A stretch of 64,000 bases of DNA, taken from the NCBI RefSeq assembly GCF_000621665.1, contig NZ_JHXQ01000015.1, positions 55,466 through 119,465 of the forward strand, written 5' to 3'. The translations under genes and the position numbers were made by a program. Under the pieces are notes generated by a model, which saw only the letters and a program-made list of their open reading frames with translations, was not told the DNA's origin and did not search any database. This DNA comes from Allorhizobium undicola ORS 992 = ATCC 700741. Its GTDB lineage: Bacteria; Pseudomonadota; Alphaproteobacteria; Rhizobiales; Rhizobiaceae. Of this stretch, positions 23,001 to 31,676 are shown piece by piece; position 1 is the stretch's first letter; each line of letters starts with the position of its first letter.

Positions 23001-23626
23001 GTCAGCAGGTTTTCCAGCCCGAATTCATCGCCAATGCTCAAGACTTCCGCAAAGGCCTCCGCAAGGTCGGCATTCCCCTCCAGCGCCGTGGCGGTGAGAA
23101 GCGAGCGGCGAGCTTCGGCCAGCAGCACGGAGGCGGCGCGGTCATCCAGCACCGAGAAATGCCCGGCCACATTGGCTTCAAGCGGAAACTGATGCAGCAG
23201 CGCCTCGCAAAAGGCGTGGATGGTCTGGATTTTCAAGCCGCCCGGCGTTTCCAGCGCCCGTGCAAACAGACGTCTTGCCTCGGCAATCTTGATGCGATCG
23301 GGACGCTTCCGCTCGATCTGCTCGATGCGTCTGGCAAGATCCTCATCCGGCAATGTGGCCCATTCCGCCAGCCGGTCGAACACGCGGTTCGACATTTCCG
23401 AGGCGGCAGCCTTGGTATAGGTCAGGCACAGAATGGCCGAGGGGCGCGCGCCCGCCAGAAGCAGGCGAATGACACGCTGCGTCAGCACATGCGTCTTGCC
23501 CGATCCGGCATTGGCCGACACCCAGGCCGAGCCACCGGGATCGGAGGCCAGCGTCTGCTGGCGTGTGGTCCAGTCGATCCATTCCAGCGGGCTGTTATTG
23601 GAGGGCAGGCTATCCAGCTCACTCAT
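20081..23626 (-). CDS. addA: Double-strand break repair helicase-nuclease AddA
   Basis: The 1181-residue UvrD-like helicase and nuclease processes DNA ends for RecA recombination (the RecBCD equivalent). Walker A is NAGSGKTHVLTQR (GSGKT at 41-45), followed by the helicase motifs LTYTKAAASEM, DFEDLIARS, DEAQDTSP, GDEKQSIYSFQGA and MTVHASKGLE. The C-terminal RecB-like nuclease has VIIVDYKTNR. The start at 23626 has GGAGG upstream and overlaps the addB stop by 8 bp. Confidence 0.96.
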   Translation of the reverse strand: MSELDSLPSNNSPLEWIDWTTRQQTLASDPGGSAWVSANAGSGKTHVLTQRVIRLLLAGARPSAILCLTYTKAAASEMSNRVFDRLAEWATLPDEDLARRIEQIERKRPDRIKIAEARRLFARALETPGGLKIQTIHAFCEALLHQFPLEANVAGHFSVLDDRAASVLLAEARRSLLTATALEGNADLAEAFAEVLSIGDEFGLENLLTEIIANRHAVRDFLHRAMTRGGVNTVLRNSLGLGANETEQGCAEAYWPLPGLNGARLSSYLELAFAKGGVTVKGVAELLEQAVRQSDPFLRADHLEKAFFTAAGKPKADSSLLAKAMKDADPGLIDAVSSARDHVVAARERLRLFRLYKATHAALTLAARLDQDYEELKKRSSQLDFEDLIARSAELLTRSDVGPWVHYKLDQGIDHILVDEAQDTSPVQWSVIRSLREDFFSGTSARTLLRSFFAVGDEKQSIYSFQGARPERFSLEARDAERQVRQADGTFHSIRLPLSFRSTEAVLSAVDQVFSVPANARGLSALGDEVVHRSSRNGHPGTVEVWDMIRPEASESEEDWTAPFDSTPESAPSAMLARRIAGRIEAMIGHETIIEKDRERPIEPGDILILVRKRGSFVNALTRALKRRNNIPVAGADRLKLTGHIAVQDLMALGRFVLLASDDLSLAALLKSPLFDLTEDDVFEVAAKREETTVLAEIRRLAEAGAGHWPSVLDRLEHYRALGAKAQPHDFYARVLGPMGGRRAFLARLGSEVSDILDEFLTFALSHEQSGLPGLQSFITTLEQEGPEVKREQDKERSEVRIMTVHASKGLEAPVVFLVDDGSKAFNHSHLAKFRMVPGDQMEFPVWAPVKALETAVTAADKARLQQATEEEYRRLLYVGMTRAADRLIVCGYRGKKDQPDTWHEMISTALPLDDAHCKPHLYQAAEGEWQGLLWSLPDRGREFERHEARQTIAMRPQLPQALLTPAPPAPPVPRPLSPSGAGLTVNDEDGDLMLTSPLFDEGEDMGLAMQRGRLVHRMLQILPALPETERHDAATRYAGRAARFWPRPEREALVASVMTILALPDLSPVFSHEAQAELTVMGTIRLGREVRAVSARVDRMTVTADRVIIVDYKTNRKPPRRAQDAPFSHVAQLAIYRELLRPLYRGKPVECLLVYTEGPVLIRLDDEMLDRALDSLVREA

Positions 23627-26600
23627 CGCCGCTTTCCTCCGTCTGTTCCGCCGTGGACCATTCCGCCACACGGGCCAGGTGGTCGTAATCGCCGCTCAGA
23701 TCGTTTTGCTGGAAGGGCAGGAGCCGGGAGACGAAGCCCCGTTTGCCGCTTTGCAGCAGCGAGACGAAACGGATCAACTGGTCCATGGCCTCTTCGGCCA
23801 GATCATGGGCGGATTTCGCCTTGTCGCCCCTTCCGGTCAGCTCGTTATTGACGGTTTCCGCATCGAAGCGGCCGCCGGGGCGAAGCCGGACATAGATGAG
23901 GTCTTGCGGCTTCAACGCACCAACCGTCTTGAAGCCGCCGCGCATCAGCACCGCGGCCTCAAGCGCCAGTTGTGGGTCGAGAAGCGCCCGCGCCTGCGTC
24001 GGGCTCGGGTTCGAGCCTGTCTTGTAATCGATGATGTCGGCATAACCCGCCCGCACATCGATGCGGTCGGCAATGCCGGTGAGGCGAATGCCGATTTCCT
24101 CGACATCGGAGCCCGCGCCAGCTTCCGTATAAAGCCGTGCCGGTTCGCGTTTCCGCTGCCAGTCGATGAAAGCGCGGCCCACCTCGTCGAAGCGCTTGCG
24201 CCAGACAAGGGCGATATGAGGGGGTAGTCTTTCCGCCGCAAACAGTTCATCGGCGATACGGCCCATCAGGATCTCCGAATCCGGCCCAAGCTTCGGCGGC
24301 ATTTCGCAGACGAAACGTTCGATGATGGCGTGGTAGAGCGTGCCGCGTTCGGCCGCGCCCGGATCGGCGTTGAAGGGATCGACCGGATCGAGCTTGAGAA
24401 TCCGCCGCGCATAGATGGAATAGGGATCGCGCCTGAGCTGCCCCACCTCGCTGAAGGAATAGCTTTTTGGCTGAAGCTCCAGCGGCGGGCGGGGCTCCGG
24501 CCGATCCGCCGGTTTTTGCGGCGGACCCTGATCCAGCATTTCGGCGAAATGGCGGAAGTGTTCACCGCGGGATTTCAGCGTGGAGGCAAAGCCGGTGCCG
24601 CCCAGCGCCAGAAGCCGCTTGAGAAAGCGCGAGGCGACCGTAGGGGCCGAACCTTGCCGAAGGGCGCGGCTGTAGATCAACCGTTTCGTGCCATTGGCCA
24701 TTTCGAAATCATGGGCAAGCTGGCCGATTTGCCGTTCGGGTGGTTCCAGACCCATATCGGTCTTCATGCCGCGTGACAGGAAGGGATTGTTGGTGGTGGT
24801 GCCGGGCCATGAGCCCTCGTTCATGCCGCCGAGGATCATGGTATCGACGCTTTGCAGCCGCGCTTCCAGCGCTCCGAAGATGAAGACGCGCGGATTGCGC
24901 AACGCCTTGGGCTTTACCGATTCGCTGGCGGTCAGTGCGGCCATGATGTCGATCCATTGCGGGCCATCGGCGCTCATCTGGCCATCGGTTTCCATGATTT
25001 CGCCAAGGAGCCGCGCCAGCACATCGCCCGCCTCATCGGCCCAAAGGGATGCGAGATCCTGTCGCTCGTCCTTGACCACGGCTTCCAGCACGCGCCCGCT
25101 GCGGGCTGCCCAATCCTTCAGCGTCAGGCGGCTGGTGAAGCGTGAGCCGTCCTCGCGGGCAAGGACGTGGCCTGCCAGGGGCTCCACGGCCTGCGCGATG
25201 CGCCCGGCAAGATCGCGGGCAAGCGCCACATCCTCTTCCGCTACGGCGCTTTGCCAGACCGGCACATGCCGCGCCTCGGCAAGATCGGCTAGGGCCTGAT
25301 CGAAAAGCGGTTGCAGCTCGGCAATATCGAGCGGGGCGGTGCCGCCGCGCAACGCAATCACCTCCAGCGCATCGGCGGCCTTGCGGAAGGCCTGTTCGTC
25401 AAGCCCGAAGCGCGCCAGCGGGTGCTTGAGCAGCGAGACGATTGCCACCGGATCGCCGGGACGCAGGATGGCCTCAAGCAACAAGGCCATGAGCGTGCCC
25501 TGCGGCGTGGCTGAAAAAGGCGTGCCCGCCGAATCATCGGCCAGAATGCCGAAGCGCGTCAGTTCCGAGGCAACGCGACGGGCAAGATTACGGTCGGGCG
25601 TGATCAGCGCGGCACGGCTTTGGCCATCGGCGCCCTCTTCCTCCAGCGCAAGGCGGATGGCAACGGCAATGGCGATGGATTCTTCACGCTCATTGGCGGC
25701 TTCGATCAGGCTGACATCGGCAAAGGCAGCCTCGATGCGGCTTGCGCCGAAATCCTCGCGCCAGCGCGTCCAGTCATCGGTGGCCTTGGCGGGAGCAAGC
25801 GCGCGGGAAATGATTTCGGCGCGATCCTTCAGGCGCGCATCCGCCGCTTCCAGTACCTCCACATCGCGCCGCAGCACATGCAGCTTACCCAGCAGGCGGT
25901 GCAGGCCATATTGCGGATGCGTGCGGGCGGTGGGTTCCGGCGGCAGGCCGGGGGGCTGTTCGCCGCCCACCCATTGCCAGTGGTCTTCCGGCATGGACTG
26001 ATCGAGTCCCGGCAGCACGATGACGCCTTGCAGCAGTTTCGAGACCGACACAATCAATTCAGAAGCGGCCGGAATGGAGCCGGTGGAACCGGCAACGATC
26101 ACCGGCGCATCGGTGGGCAGATGCGCCAGCCTGTCGCGCATTTCCCTCAGCAGCGCATTGCGGTGCCTGACGGGCGAGGAGCGGTTCAGCTCTTCCAGCC
26201 TTGCCGGCCAAAAGGCGCTGGCAATGCCAAGAAAGGCCAGCGTCAATTGCCACCAACTGGCGAAATTCTGCGCGTCGAGCTTTTCGAGATCGGCCCAGTC
26301 GCGCTCTTCGGTTTCCACCGCATCGATCAGCTCCACCAGCGCACGCGCAAGCCAGACGGCATCGGCGGGGCTTGCCGGGGCCACGAGCGGCGTATCGGCA
26401 TGGATGGAGCGGACGATTTCCGGCAGCTTGTTGCGCCAGGCAAGAATAAGCTGCGCCAGCTCCAGAAGCCGTACCGTATTGCTGATCGGCGGATTGAGGT
26501 CGAGCAGGGCAGGGGTATCGGCGTCGAAAAAGCCCGAATCCTCCTCTGCCTCCCCAAGCGGCCGGATCTGCGGCAGGATCGCGGCCCGTCCGCCCAGAAC

Positions 26601-26798
26601 CTCCACGAATTCGGCCCGCAGCACACGCACGGCGCGCCGCGTGGGCACAAGGATCGTGACTTTGGAGAGCGAAAGAGGGTCGTCCGGATCGTAACGGAAG
26701 CCGGGGCAGAGACGGCCATCGCAAACCGCCTGGGCCAGCAGCCGCAGAAAGGGTTTGGCAGGAGGGATAGTCCAGATTTTCGGTGCGTGAAAGGCCAT
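23619..26798 (-). CDS. addB: Double-strand break repair protein AddB (alphaproteobacterial type)
   Basis: The 1059-residue partner of AddA has an inactivated helicase-like N-terminal part (VTILVPTRRAVRVL) and a C-terminal PD-(D/E)XK nuclease with ADIIDYKTGSNPS. I see no cysteine cluster like the Fe-S staple of Bacillus AddB. The ATG at 26798 follows the murU-like stop by 3 bp, and the end overlaps addA by 8 bp, so the genes are coupled. Confidence 0.94.
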   Translation of the reverse strand: MAFHAPKIWTIPPAKPFLRLLAQAVCDGRLCPGFRYDPDDPLSLSKVTILVPTRRAVRVLRAEFVEVLGGRAAILPQIRPLGEAEEDSGFFDADTPALLDLNPPISNTVRLLELAQLILAWRNKLPEIVRSIHADTPLVAPASPADAVWLARALVELIDAVETEERDWADLEKLDAQNFASWWQLTLAFLGIASAFWPARLEELNRSSPVRHRNALLREMRDRLAHLPTDAPVIVAGSTGSIPAASELIVSVSKLLQGVIVLPGLDQSMPEDHWQWVGGEQPPGLPPEPTARTHPQYGLHRLLGKLHVLRRDVEVLEAADARLKDRAEIISRALAPAKATDDWTRWREDFGASRIEAAFADVSLIEAANEREESIAIAVAIRLALEEEGADGQSRAALITPDRNLARRVASELTRFGILADDSAGTPFSATPQGTLMALLLEAILRPGDPVAIVSLLKHPLARFGLDEQAFRKAADALEVIALRGGTAPLDIAELQPLFDQALADLAEARHVPVWQSAVAEEDVALARDLAGRIAQAVEPLAGHVLAREDGSRFTSRLTLKDWAARSGRVLEAVVKDERQDLASLWADEAGDVLARLLGEIMETDGQMSADGPQWIDIMAALTASESVKPKALRNPRVFIFGALEARLQSVDTMILGGMNEGSWPGTTTNNPFLSRGMKTDMGLEPPERQIGQLAHDFEMANGTKRLIYSRALRQGSAPTVASRFLKRLLALGGTGFASTLKSRGEHFRHFAEMLDQGPPQKPADRPEPRPPLELQPKSYSFSEVGQLRRDPYSIYARRILKLDPVDPFNADPGAAERGTLYHAIIERFVCEMPPKLGPDSEILMGRIADELFAAERLPPHIALVWRKRFDEVGRAFIDWQRKREPARLYTEAGAGSDVEEIGIRLTGIADRIDVRAGYADIIDYKTGSNPSPTQARALLDPQLALEAAVLMRGGFKTVGALKPQDLIYVRLRPGGRFDAETVNNELTGRGDKAKSAHDLAEEAMDQLIRFVSLLQSGKRGFVSRLLPFQQNDLSGDYDHLARVAEWSTAEQTEESGDE

Positions 26799-26801
26799 GG
26801 G

Positions 26802-27548
26802 TCAAAGGTTGCCGTTTGCAGGAATGACGCCCTGCCTGCGCATTTCGTCTTCCGCCTCGCCAATCGCCTCCGGCGTGCCGACCGTCAGCCAATGGCCTTC
26901 GAGTTCCAGCCCGTAAAGGCGTCCCCTGGCAATGGCGCGGTCGAAATAGATGTTGAGGTTGAAGGCCTCTTCGGGAGCATCGTCCAGCAGGGAACTGTGC
27001 ATGGCAATGGCGCCGGCATAGACCACGCCATGGCTGTCGCCCGGTTGATAGCGGGTCAACCGTCCATCCTCAGCCATCTGAAAATCCACCTTGCCGTTAT
27101 GGCCGGTGGTGCGGGCAAGTGACACGCAGAGCATGGCCATATCCATGCGGGCCGGATCGAAAAAGTCGGCAAGCCGTTGCAGGTTGGTCTTGTTTCCGGC
27201 TGCCTCGCCAATCCAGAACAGGTCTGCATTCATCACCAAAATCGGGCCGGTGGGCAGAAGCCGGATGCCTTTGGCAAGGCCGCCGCCGGAATTCATCAGG
27301 GCAGCCTGTTCGTCGGAAAGGATGATGCGCGGATGGTCACGGCTCTTGAGATGCGCCTGCATCTGATCGGCGAAATGATGGAGATTGACGACGGCTGTCG
27401 TGACGCCTGCCTGTTGCAAATGGTCCAGCGCGTAATCGATCAGGGCTTTGCCTGCCACTTTTACCAGCGGCTTGGGCATGGTTTCGGTAATGGGGCGCAT
27501 TCGCGTGCCAAGCCCTGCGGCCAGCACCATGGCGTGATGGATGGTCAT
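26802..27548 (-). CDS. murU: MurU-like nucleotidyltransferase (MurNAc-1-P uridylyltransferase)
   Basis: The 248-residue sugar-1-phosphate nucleotidyltransferase has the N-terminal signature VLAAGLGTRMRP, the KPLVKVAGKALIDY segment, and a catalytic ILVMNADLFW. It lies directly downstream of an AmgK-like kinase. In Pseudomonas putida AmgK and MurU together recycle MurNAc to UDP-MurNAc, so the pairing strongly suggests that role here. A glucose-1-P or mannose-1-P transferase is the alternative. Confidence 0.85.
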   Translation of the reverse strand: MTIHHAMVLAAGLGTRMRPITETMPKPLVKVAGKALIDYALDHLQQAGVTTAVVNLHHFADQMQAHLKSRDHPRIILSDEQAALMNSGGGLAKGIRLLPTGPILVMNADLFWIGEAAGNKTNLQRLADFFDPARMDMAMLCVSLARTTGHNGKVDFQMAEDGRLTRYQPGDSHGVVYAGAIAMHSSLLDDAPEEAFNLNIYFDRAIARGRLYGLELEGHWLTVGTPEAIGEAEDEMRRQGVIPANGNL

Positions 27549-27627
27549 GGATCTCGAATCAGTCTGCGGCTCTTTCGCATTTCTACCGCAGTTGGTCGGG
27601 GCGAACCACAGGGACGGAAATGCAGCC

Positions 27628-29139
27628 TCAGCTTTCCACGCTCAATCCCAGGTTTTCCAGCCATGTTTTGAGCGGCGTCATGACCTGATGGGTCAAAACG
27701 CTGGCAAGATAGCGTTGCGTGCGCGGCATGTGCTGCATATAGCCGGGCTTGCCATCCCGCTTCATCAGCCGCACCCATAGTCCCAGCAGCTTGCAATTGC
27801 GTTGCGCCGCCATGATGGCGAAATCCTGAGCCAGGGCATCGCTGTCGAATCCGGCTTGGGATTTACGCAGTGCCAGATAATGATCCAGCAATTGCTGTTG
27901 CAGGTCTGGCTCGATCGTTACCCGCGCATCCTGAACAAGCGAAGCAAGGTCGTAAGCCGCAGGACCGATCATCGCATCCTGAAAGTCGATCAGGCCAATG
28001 CGGTGAAGTCCCTGACGTTCCGGCTGCCAGAGCAGATTGGGAGAGTGTACGTCCCGCAGAACAAGACTGCTGTGGTCGTGAATCCGGCTTATGAGATCGG
28101 CCCAGATGGCGTGATAGTGCTGTCTTTCCGGGCCGGTGGCCTGTCGGTCCAATTTCCACGGCAAGTACCAGTCCAGCAATAACTCCGTTTCAAAGCCCAT
28201 GGCGGCGGCGTCGAAGTCCGGAATCCTGTGGGTATGGTGCGGTCCGATCTGAATTTCACGTGAAACATTCTGCCGATGAAGATGGGCCAGAACCTCCATG
28301 GCCGCGCGGTATCGCTCGGCAATCGGTTCGCCATTTTCATCCAGCACGCCCTCTTCACCGAGATCTTCAATCAACAGCAGGCCTTGCGCCGGATCCGCGG
28401 CAAAAATCTCGGGCACCAAAGCGCCCATGTCGTTCAGAAGCTGGTCTATTGCAATGAAGGCACGGCAATCCTGTGCCAGATGCACAAGCTCCGGATAGGT
28501 TTTGCCATCGCGGATGACCGGCGTTGGCGGACGTTGCGGGCTGTCCATGAGAATGCGTCGCGGCCGGTCGGGGACGCTGATATATTCATAGGCGCGATAA
28601 TCGGCATCGCCACTCAGGAAGCGCCGTTCGGCACCGGTCATGCCGTTTTCGGTCAGGAATTGGCGAATTGAGAGAGTGCGCCGAATCCGGCTTATTTTCG
28701 CCTCTGCCCCGGTAAAAGTGACGCGCCTGCCGCCATCGGGCGTAAAGTCATAGGAGAGCCAGATGACGCCTTTCCCCAGCCGGTCTTCTGCCCGCTTTGG
28801 CCATTCGACCAGGCATATGCCGTCCTCCAGCGCGTCATCAAAGCCGAGTTCATCCAGTTCGGAGGAATCGCCCAGCCGGTAAAGATCGAAATGCGCCACG
28901 GGCGGCAACAGGTCATAGAGCTGCACAAGCGTGAAAGTGGGGCTTGGCACGTCCATATCCGAATTGCCCGCCAGCGCACGGATCATGGCGCGGGCGAGCG
29001 TCGATTTGCCAGCTCCCAGATCGCCCTCAAGCGCGAGGCAGTCGCCACGGGTCAGCGCCAGCGCAAGATCCTCGCCCAATTGCCGGGTCGCGGCTTCATG
29101 GGGCAGGTCCACGGAAAGGGTGTAAGCGATCCCGCTCAT
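27628..29139 (-). CDS. TsaE ATPase fused to AmgK-like sugar kinase
   Basis: This 503-residue fusion joins two unrelated jobs. Residues 1 to about 160 are TsaE, the ATPase of tRNA t6A37 synthesis, with Walker A GDLGAGKST (42-47) and VPSPTFTLVQLY. Residues about 165-503 are an aminoglycoside-phosphotransferase fold with catalytic LRDVHSPNLLW (D363, N368) and LIDFQDAMIGP (384-394), resembling AmgK, the anomeric MurNAc/GlcNAc kinase. The start overlaps the divL stop as ATGA. No separate tsaE is seen in the window. The fusion is known from other alphaproteobacteria as far as I recall. Confidence 0.9.
   Translation of the reverse strand: MSGIAYTLSVDLPHEAATRQLGEDLALALTRGDCLALEGDLGAGKSTLARAMIRALAGNSDMDVPSPTFTLVQLYDLLPPVAHFDLYRLGDSSELDELGFDDALEDGICLVEWPKRAEDRLGKGVIWLSYDFTPDGGRRVTFTGAEAKISRIRRTLSIRQFLTENGMTGAERRFLSGDADYRAYEYISVPDRPRRILMDSPQRPPTPVIRDGKTYPELVHLAQDCRAFIAIDQLLNDMGALVPEIFAADPAQGLLLIEDLGEEGVLDENGEPIAERYRAAMEVLAHLHRQNVSREIQIGPHHTHRIPDFDAAAMGFETELLLDWYLPWKLDRQATGPERQHYHAIWADLISRIHDHSSLVLRDVHSPNLLWQPERQGLHRIGLIDFQDAMIGPAAYDLASLVQDARVTIEPDLQQQLLDHYLALRKSQAGFDSDALAQDFAIMAAQRNCKLLGLWVRLMKRDGKPGYMQHMPRTQRYLASVLTHQVMTPLKTWLENLGLSVES
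28252..28267. promoter_or_regulatory. parS-like site inside tsaE-amgK
   Basis: AATTTCACGTGAAACA keeps the core TTTCACGTGAAAC and lies within coding sequence, as most parS sites do. Confidence 0.55.
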
Positions 29140-31676
29140 TCTGCCGCGACGGATTGGACGATCGTGCCGGTTGGAATCCGGCAAAGGACCGTGGTGCCCT
29201 GATCGGGAACGCTGTTGATCGAAACGGTGCCCTTGTGCAGATGCACAAAGCTTTCAACAATGGAAAGACCGAGACCTGCGCCGGACTTCTTGCCGCTCTT
29301 CGGGCTGGAGGAGAAACGCTGGAAGACCGAAGGCAGCAGGTCCTCAGGGATGCCGCAACCCGTATCTGTGACGGAAAAAACGAAATCCGAACCGTCGCGC
29401 CAGCATTTCAGCACCACGGCGCCGCCATCCGGCGAGAAATTGACGGCATTCGTCAGGATCTTGATCAGGATCTGCTTCAACCGCTGCTGATCGGCAACAA
29501 TCTGGCCGAGCTGGTTGGGAGCGATGATGTCCAGCGTCACCCCGCCTTCCTGCAAGCGATCGGTCATCTGCATGGAGACGTCATCCAGGAGATCGGTCAG
29601 GTCGATTTCGGAATAGTTGAGCCGCATGATCCCGGCATCGACGGTGGCGAGATCGAGAATATCGTTGACGATGGTGAGAAGGACTGCGGAAGAGGTGGAA
29701 ATATGGTCCACATATTCTGCCTGCCGCTGGTTGAGGGGCCCCATGGCCTCTGATTTCAACAGATCGGTGAAGCCGATGATGTTGGTGAGCGGCGAGCGCA
29801 ATTCATAGGATACGTGCTGAACGAAATCGTTTTTCAGTTCGTCGGCCTTGCGCAGTGCTTCGTTCTTTTCAAGCAGGGCACGTTCGGCGCGCACGCTGTC
29901 CGTGATATTCACGAAGGTCAGCATGGTCTGGGCATTGGGCAGCGGGATGACCGCATAATCCAGTACGAGACCGGAGAGAAGTTCGATCGTTCCCTGGCTG
30001 GAGGGGCGCTCATCCTCGAAGCTGGTAATCATCTGGCCGAAGGCGCGCCAGCCATCCGGCTTGTCGTAGGACGGTGCGCAGGCGGCTTCGATGGCGCGAA
30101 TATGGGTATCGGGCGCGGCCTCGGCTTCGGTGATGCCCCAAAGCGCCCGGAAGGCGGGGTTGGACAGGCGAATGCGTCCATCCGGCCCAAAGACCGCGAC
30201 ACCTTCGGAAAGATGATCGATGGTCTCGCCCTGAACGCGCACCAGCGTATTGTAGCGGGTTTCGAGGTCCACCTGTTCGGTGAGATTTTCGAAAACCCAG
30301 GTCGCGCCCCCTTGCGGATGGGCAGAGGCAATCACCCGTAGCGTCTGGCCATTGGGCAGGTGCCACAATGCCGTTTCCGTATCGATCGAGCGGTAGACGG
30401 CGAGAATGCTTTCTTTCCAGCTCTTCCAGCTCAATTGTTCCGGCAGCTTGCCAGCCGCTCGCAGCCGGTCCAGCAATTCGCCGTGATCCGGACGCGATTC
30501 CAGAAAGCCCAGATCGAGGCCCCAGAGCTGCTGGAAGGCCTGATTATAGAATTGCAGCCGCCGCTCGCCGTCGAAAATCGCGACCGGGGTTGCGAGATGG
30601 TCCAGCGTTTCGGCATGGCTCTTCAGCGTGCGGTTCAGTTCCTCGCGCAGTGCTTCCTCGCGCGAAACGTCCACAGCCATGCCGCATGACCCGGTGGGGG
30701 TCTTGGTATCGACGACATCGTAGAAGGTGCGATTGCCGTGCACCACGGTGGAAACGGTTTCGTGATAGGGCGATTCCGGCGTGACGGTGGCGCGGATCGT
30801 TTCCCGCGTGATGGTATTGAGGATTTCACGGCCCTCATGCACGGCCTGATCCGGCGTCAAGGCTTCCACGGCATCGCTATAGGCCTGATTGACCCAGAGC
30901 AAGCGGCCCGCTGCATCGCGCTGCCAGACGGGTTGCTCCACCGCTTCCAGCAGGCTTTCAAACGTATGGATTGCGGTGGAAAGACGGGCCTTTTCGATTT
31001 TCAGTTCGGCCAGTTCGGCGCGCAGGTTATTCAGCGCCACGAAGCGCGCAAAGGCGCGTCCGCCCGAAACCCGGCCCTGTACTTCCAGCACTTCATCGCG
31101 GTAGGTTTCAACGATCAGGTCGAAGCTGCGGGCATTGAAGCGCAGCATTTCGATGGCTGTATCCAGCTCCGCTGCGGAAGCGGGTTTCAGCCAGCGGCCA
31201 AAGGCCAGAAAATCCGTTTCAGAGGCCGGTGCGCCGGTTTCCAGCGGCAACTGGCCCAGATGTTCTGCGCGCTCGGCATTGCCGTCCCAGATGACGATGC
31301 GCCGGTTTTTATCGGCAATCAGCGCCTGATAGCGGGAGATGCGCTGGTTGGCATCGGAAAGAGCGGAGCGCATCTCCCGGCTCTCGACCTCGATGCTGTT
31401 TCGCTGGCGAACAAGCCAGAGCGTGGACAGAAGCGTTGCGGAAATCGCGCCGATCACCAGCGCAAAGCCGACCATTTCCGACGAAGAGAGCGTAGCGATA
31501 CCGGCCGCATTGCTGTCCTGCGCCAATGCGGCAGAGGCGTTGAATGCCGTCAGCATGGTGCTGGCGCGAAGCGTCAGACGCTTCAGCGTGTTTTTCACCC
31601 CGTGGCGCGCAAAGGCCGCGCAGCCTGCCTTATCCGCTTTTCCCCGTATAAGCGGATAGAAGTTCCAAAGTGCCAT
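29136..31676 (-). CDS. divL: DivL-type pseudo-histidine kinase (tyrosine in the H-box)
   Basis: The 846-residue protein has an N-terminal membrane segment (about 66-90), three or four PAS-like regions (about 240-600), a DHp helix and a HATPase domain with DTGCGIPEDLLP and GAGLGLSIVESF. The H-box reads FVQHVSYELRSPL with Tyr624 where His is expected, the DivL hallmark. In Caulobacter DivL modulates the CckA-ChpT-CtrA pathway according to DivK-P. It is the first gene of the array, after a 547-bp gap. The start at 31676 has only a weak ribosome site; Met41 is an alternative. Confidence 0.92.
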   Translation of the reverse strand: MALWNFYPLIRGKADKAGCAAFARHGVKNTLKRLTLRASTMLTAFNASAALAQDSNAAGIATLSSSEMVGFALVIGAISATLLSTLWLVRQRNSIEVESREMRSALSDANQRISRYQALIADKNRRIVIWDGNAERAEHLGQLPLETGAPASETDFLAFGRWLKPASAAELDTAIEMLRFNARSFDLIVETYRDEVLEVQGRVSGGRAFARFVALNNLRAELAELKIEKARLSTAIHTFESLLEAVEQPVWQRDAAGRLLWVNQAYSDAVEALTPDQAVHEGREILNTITRETIRATVTPESPYHETVSTVVHGNRTFYDVVDTKTPTGSCGMAVDVSREEALREELNRTLKSHAETLDHLATPVAIFDGERRLQFYNQAFQQLWGLDLGFLESRPDHGELLDRLRAAGKLPEQLSWKSWKESILAVYRSIDTETALWHLPNGQTLRVIASAHPQGGATWVFENLTEQVDLETRYNTLVRVQGETIDHLSEGVAVFGPDGRIRLSNPAFRALWGITEAEAAPDTHIRAIEAACAPSYDKPDGWRAFGQMITSFEDERPSSQGTIELLSGLVLDYAVIPLPNAQTMLTFVNITDSVRAERALLEKNEALRKADELKNDFVQHVSYELRSPLTNIIGFTDLLKSEAMGPLNQRQAEYVDHISTSSAVLLTIVNDILDLATVDAGIMRLNYSEIDLTDLLDDVSMQMTDRLQEGGVTLDIIAPNQLGQIVADQQRLKQILIKILTNAVNFSPDGGAVVLKCWRDGSDFVFSVTDTGCGIPEDLLPSVFQRFSSSPKSGKKSGAGLGLSIVESFVHLHKGTVSINSVPDQGTTVLCRIPTGTIVQSVAAE

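Noticed and set aside
20408..23851. Two long plus-strand frames (549 and 566 codons) opposite addA
   Set aside because: Low-complexity Arg/Gly/His-rich products with no motif; antisense shadows of addA.
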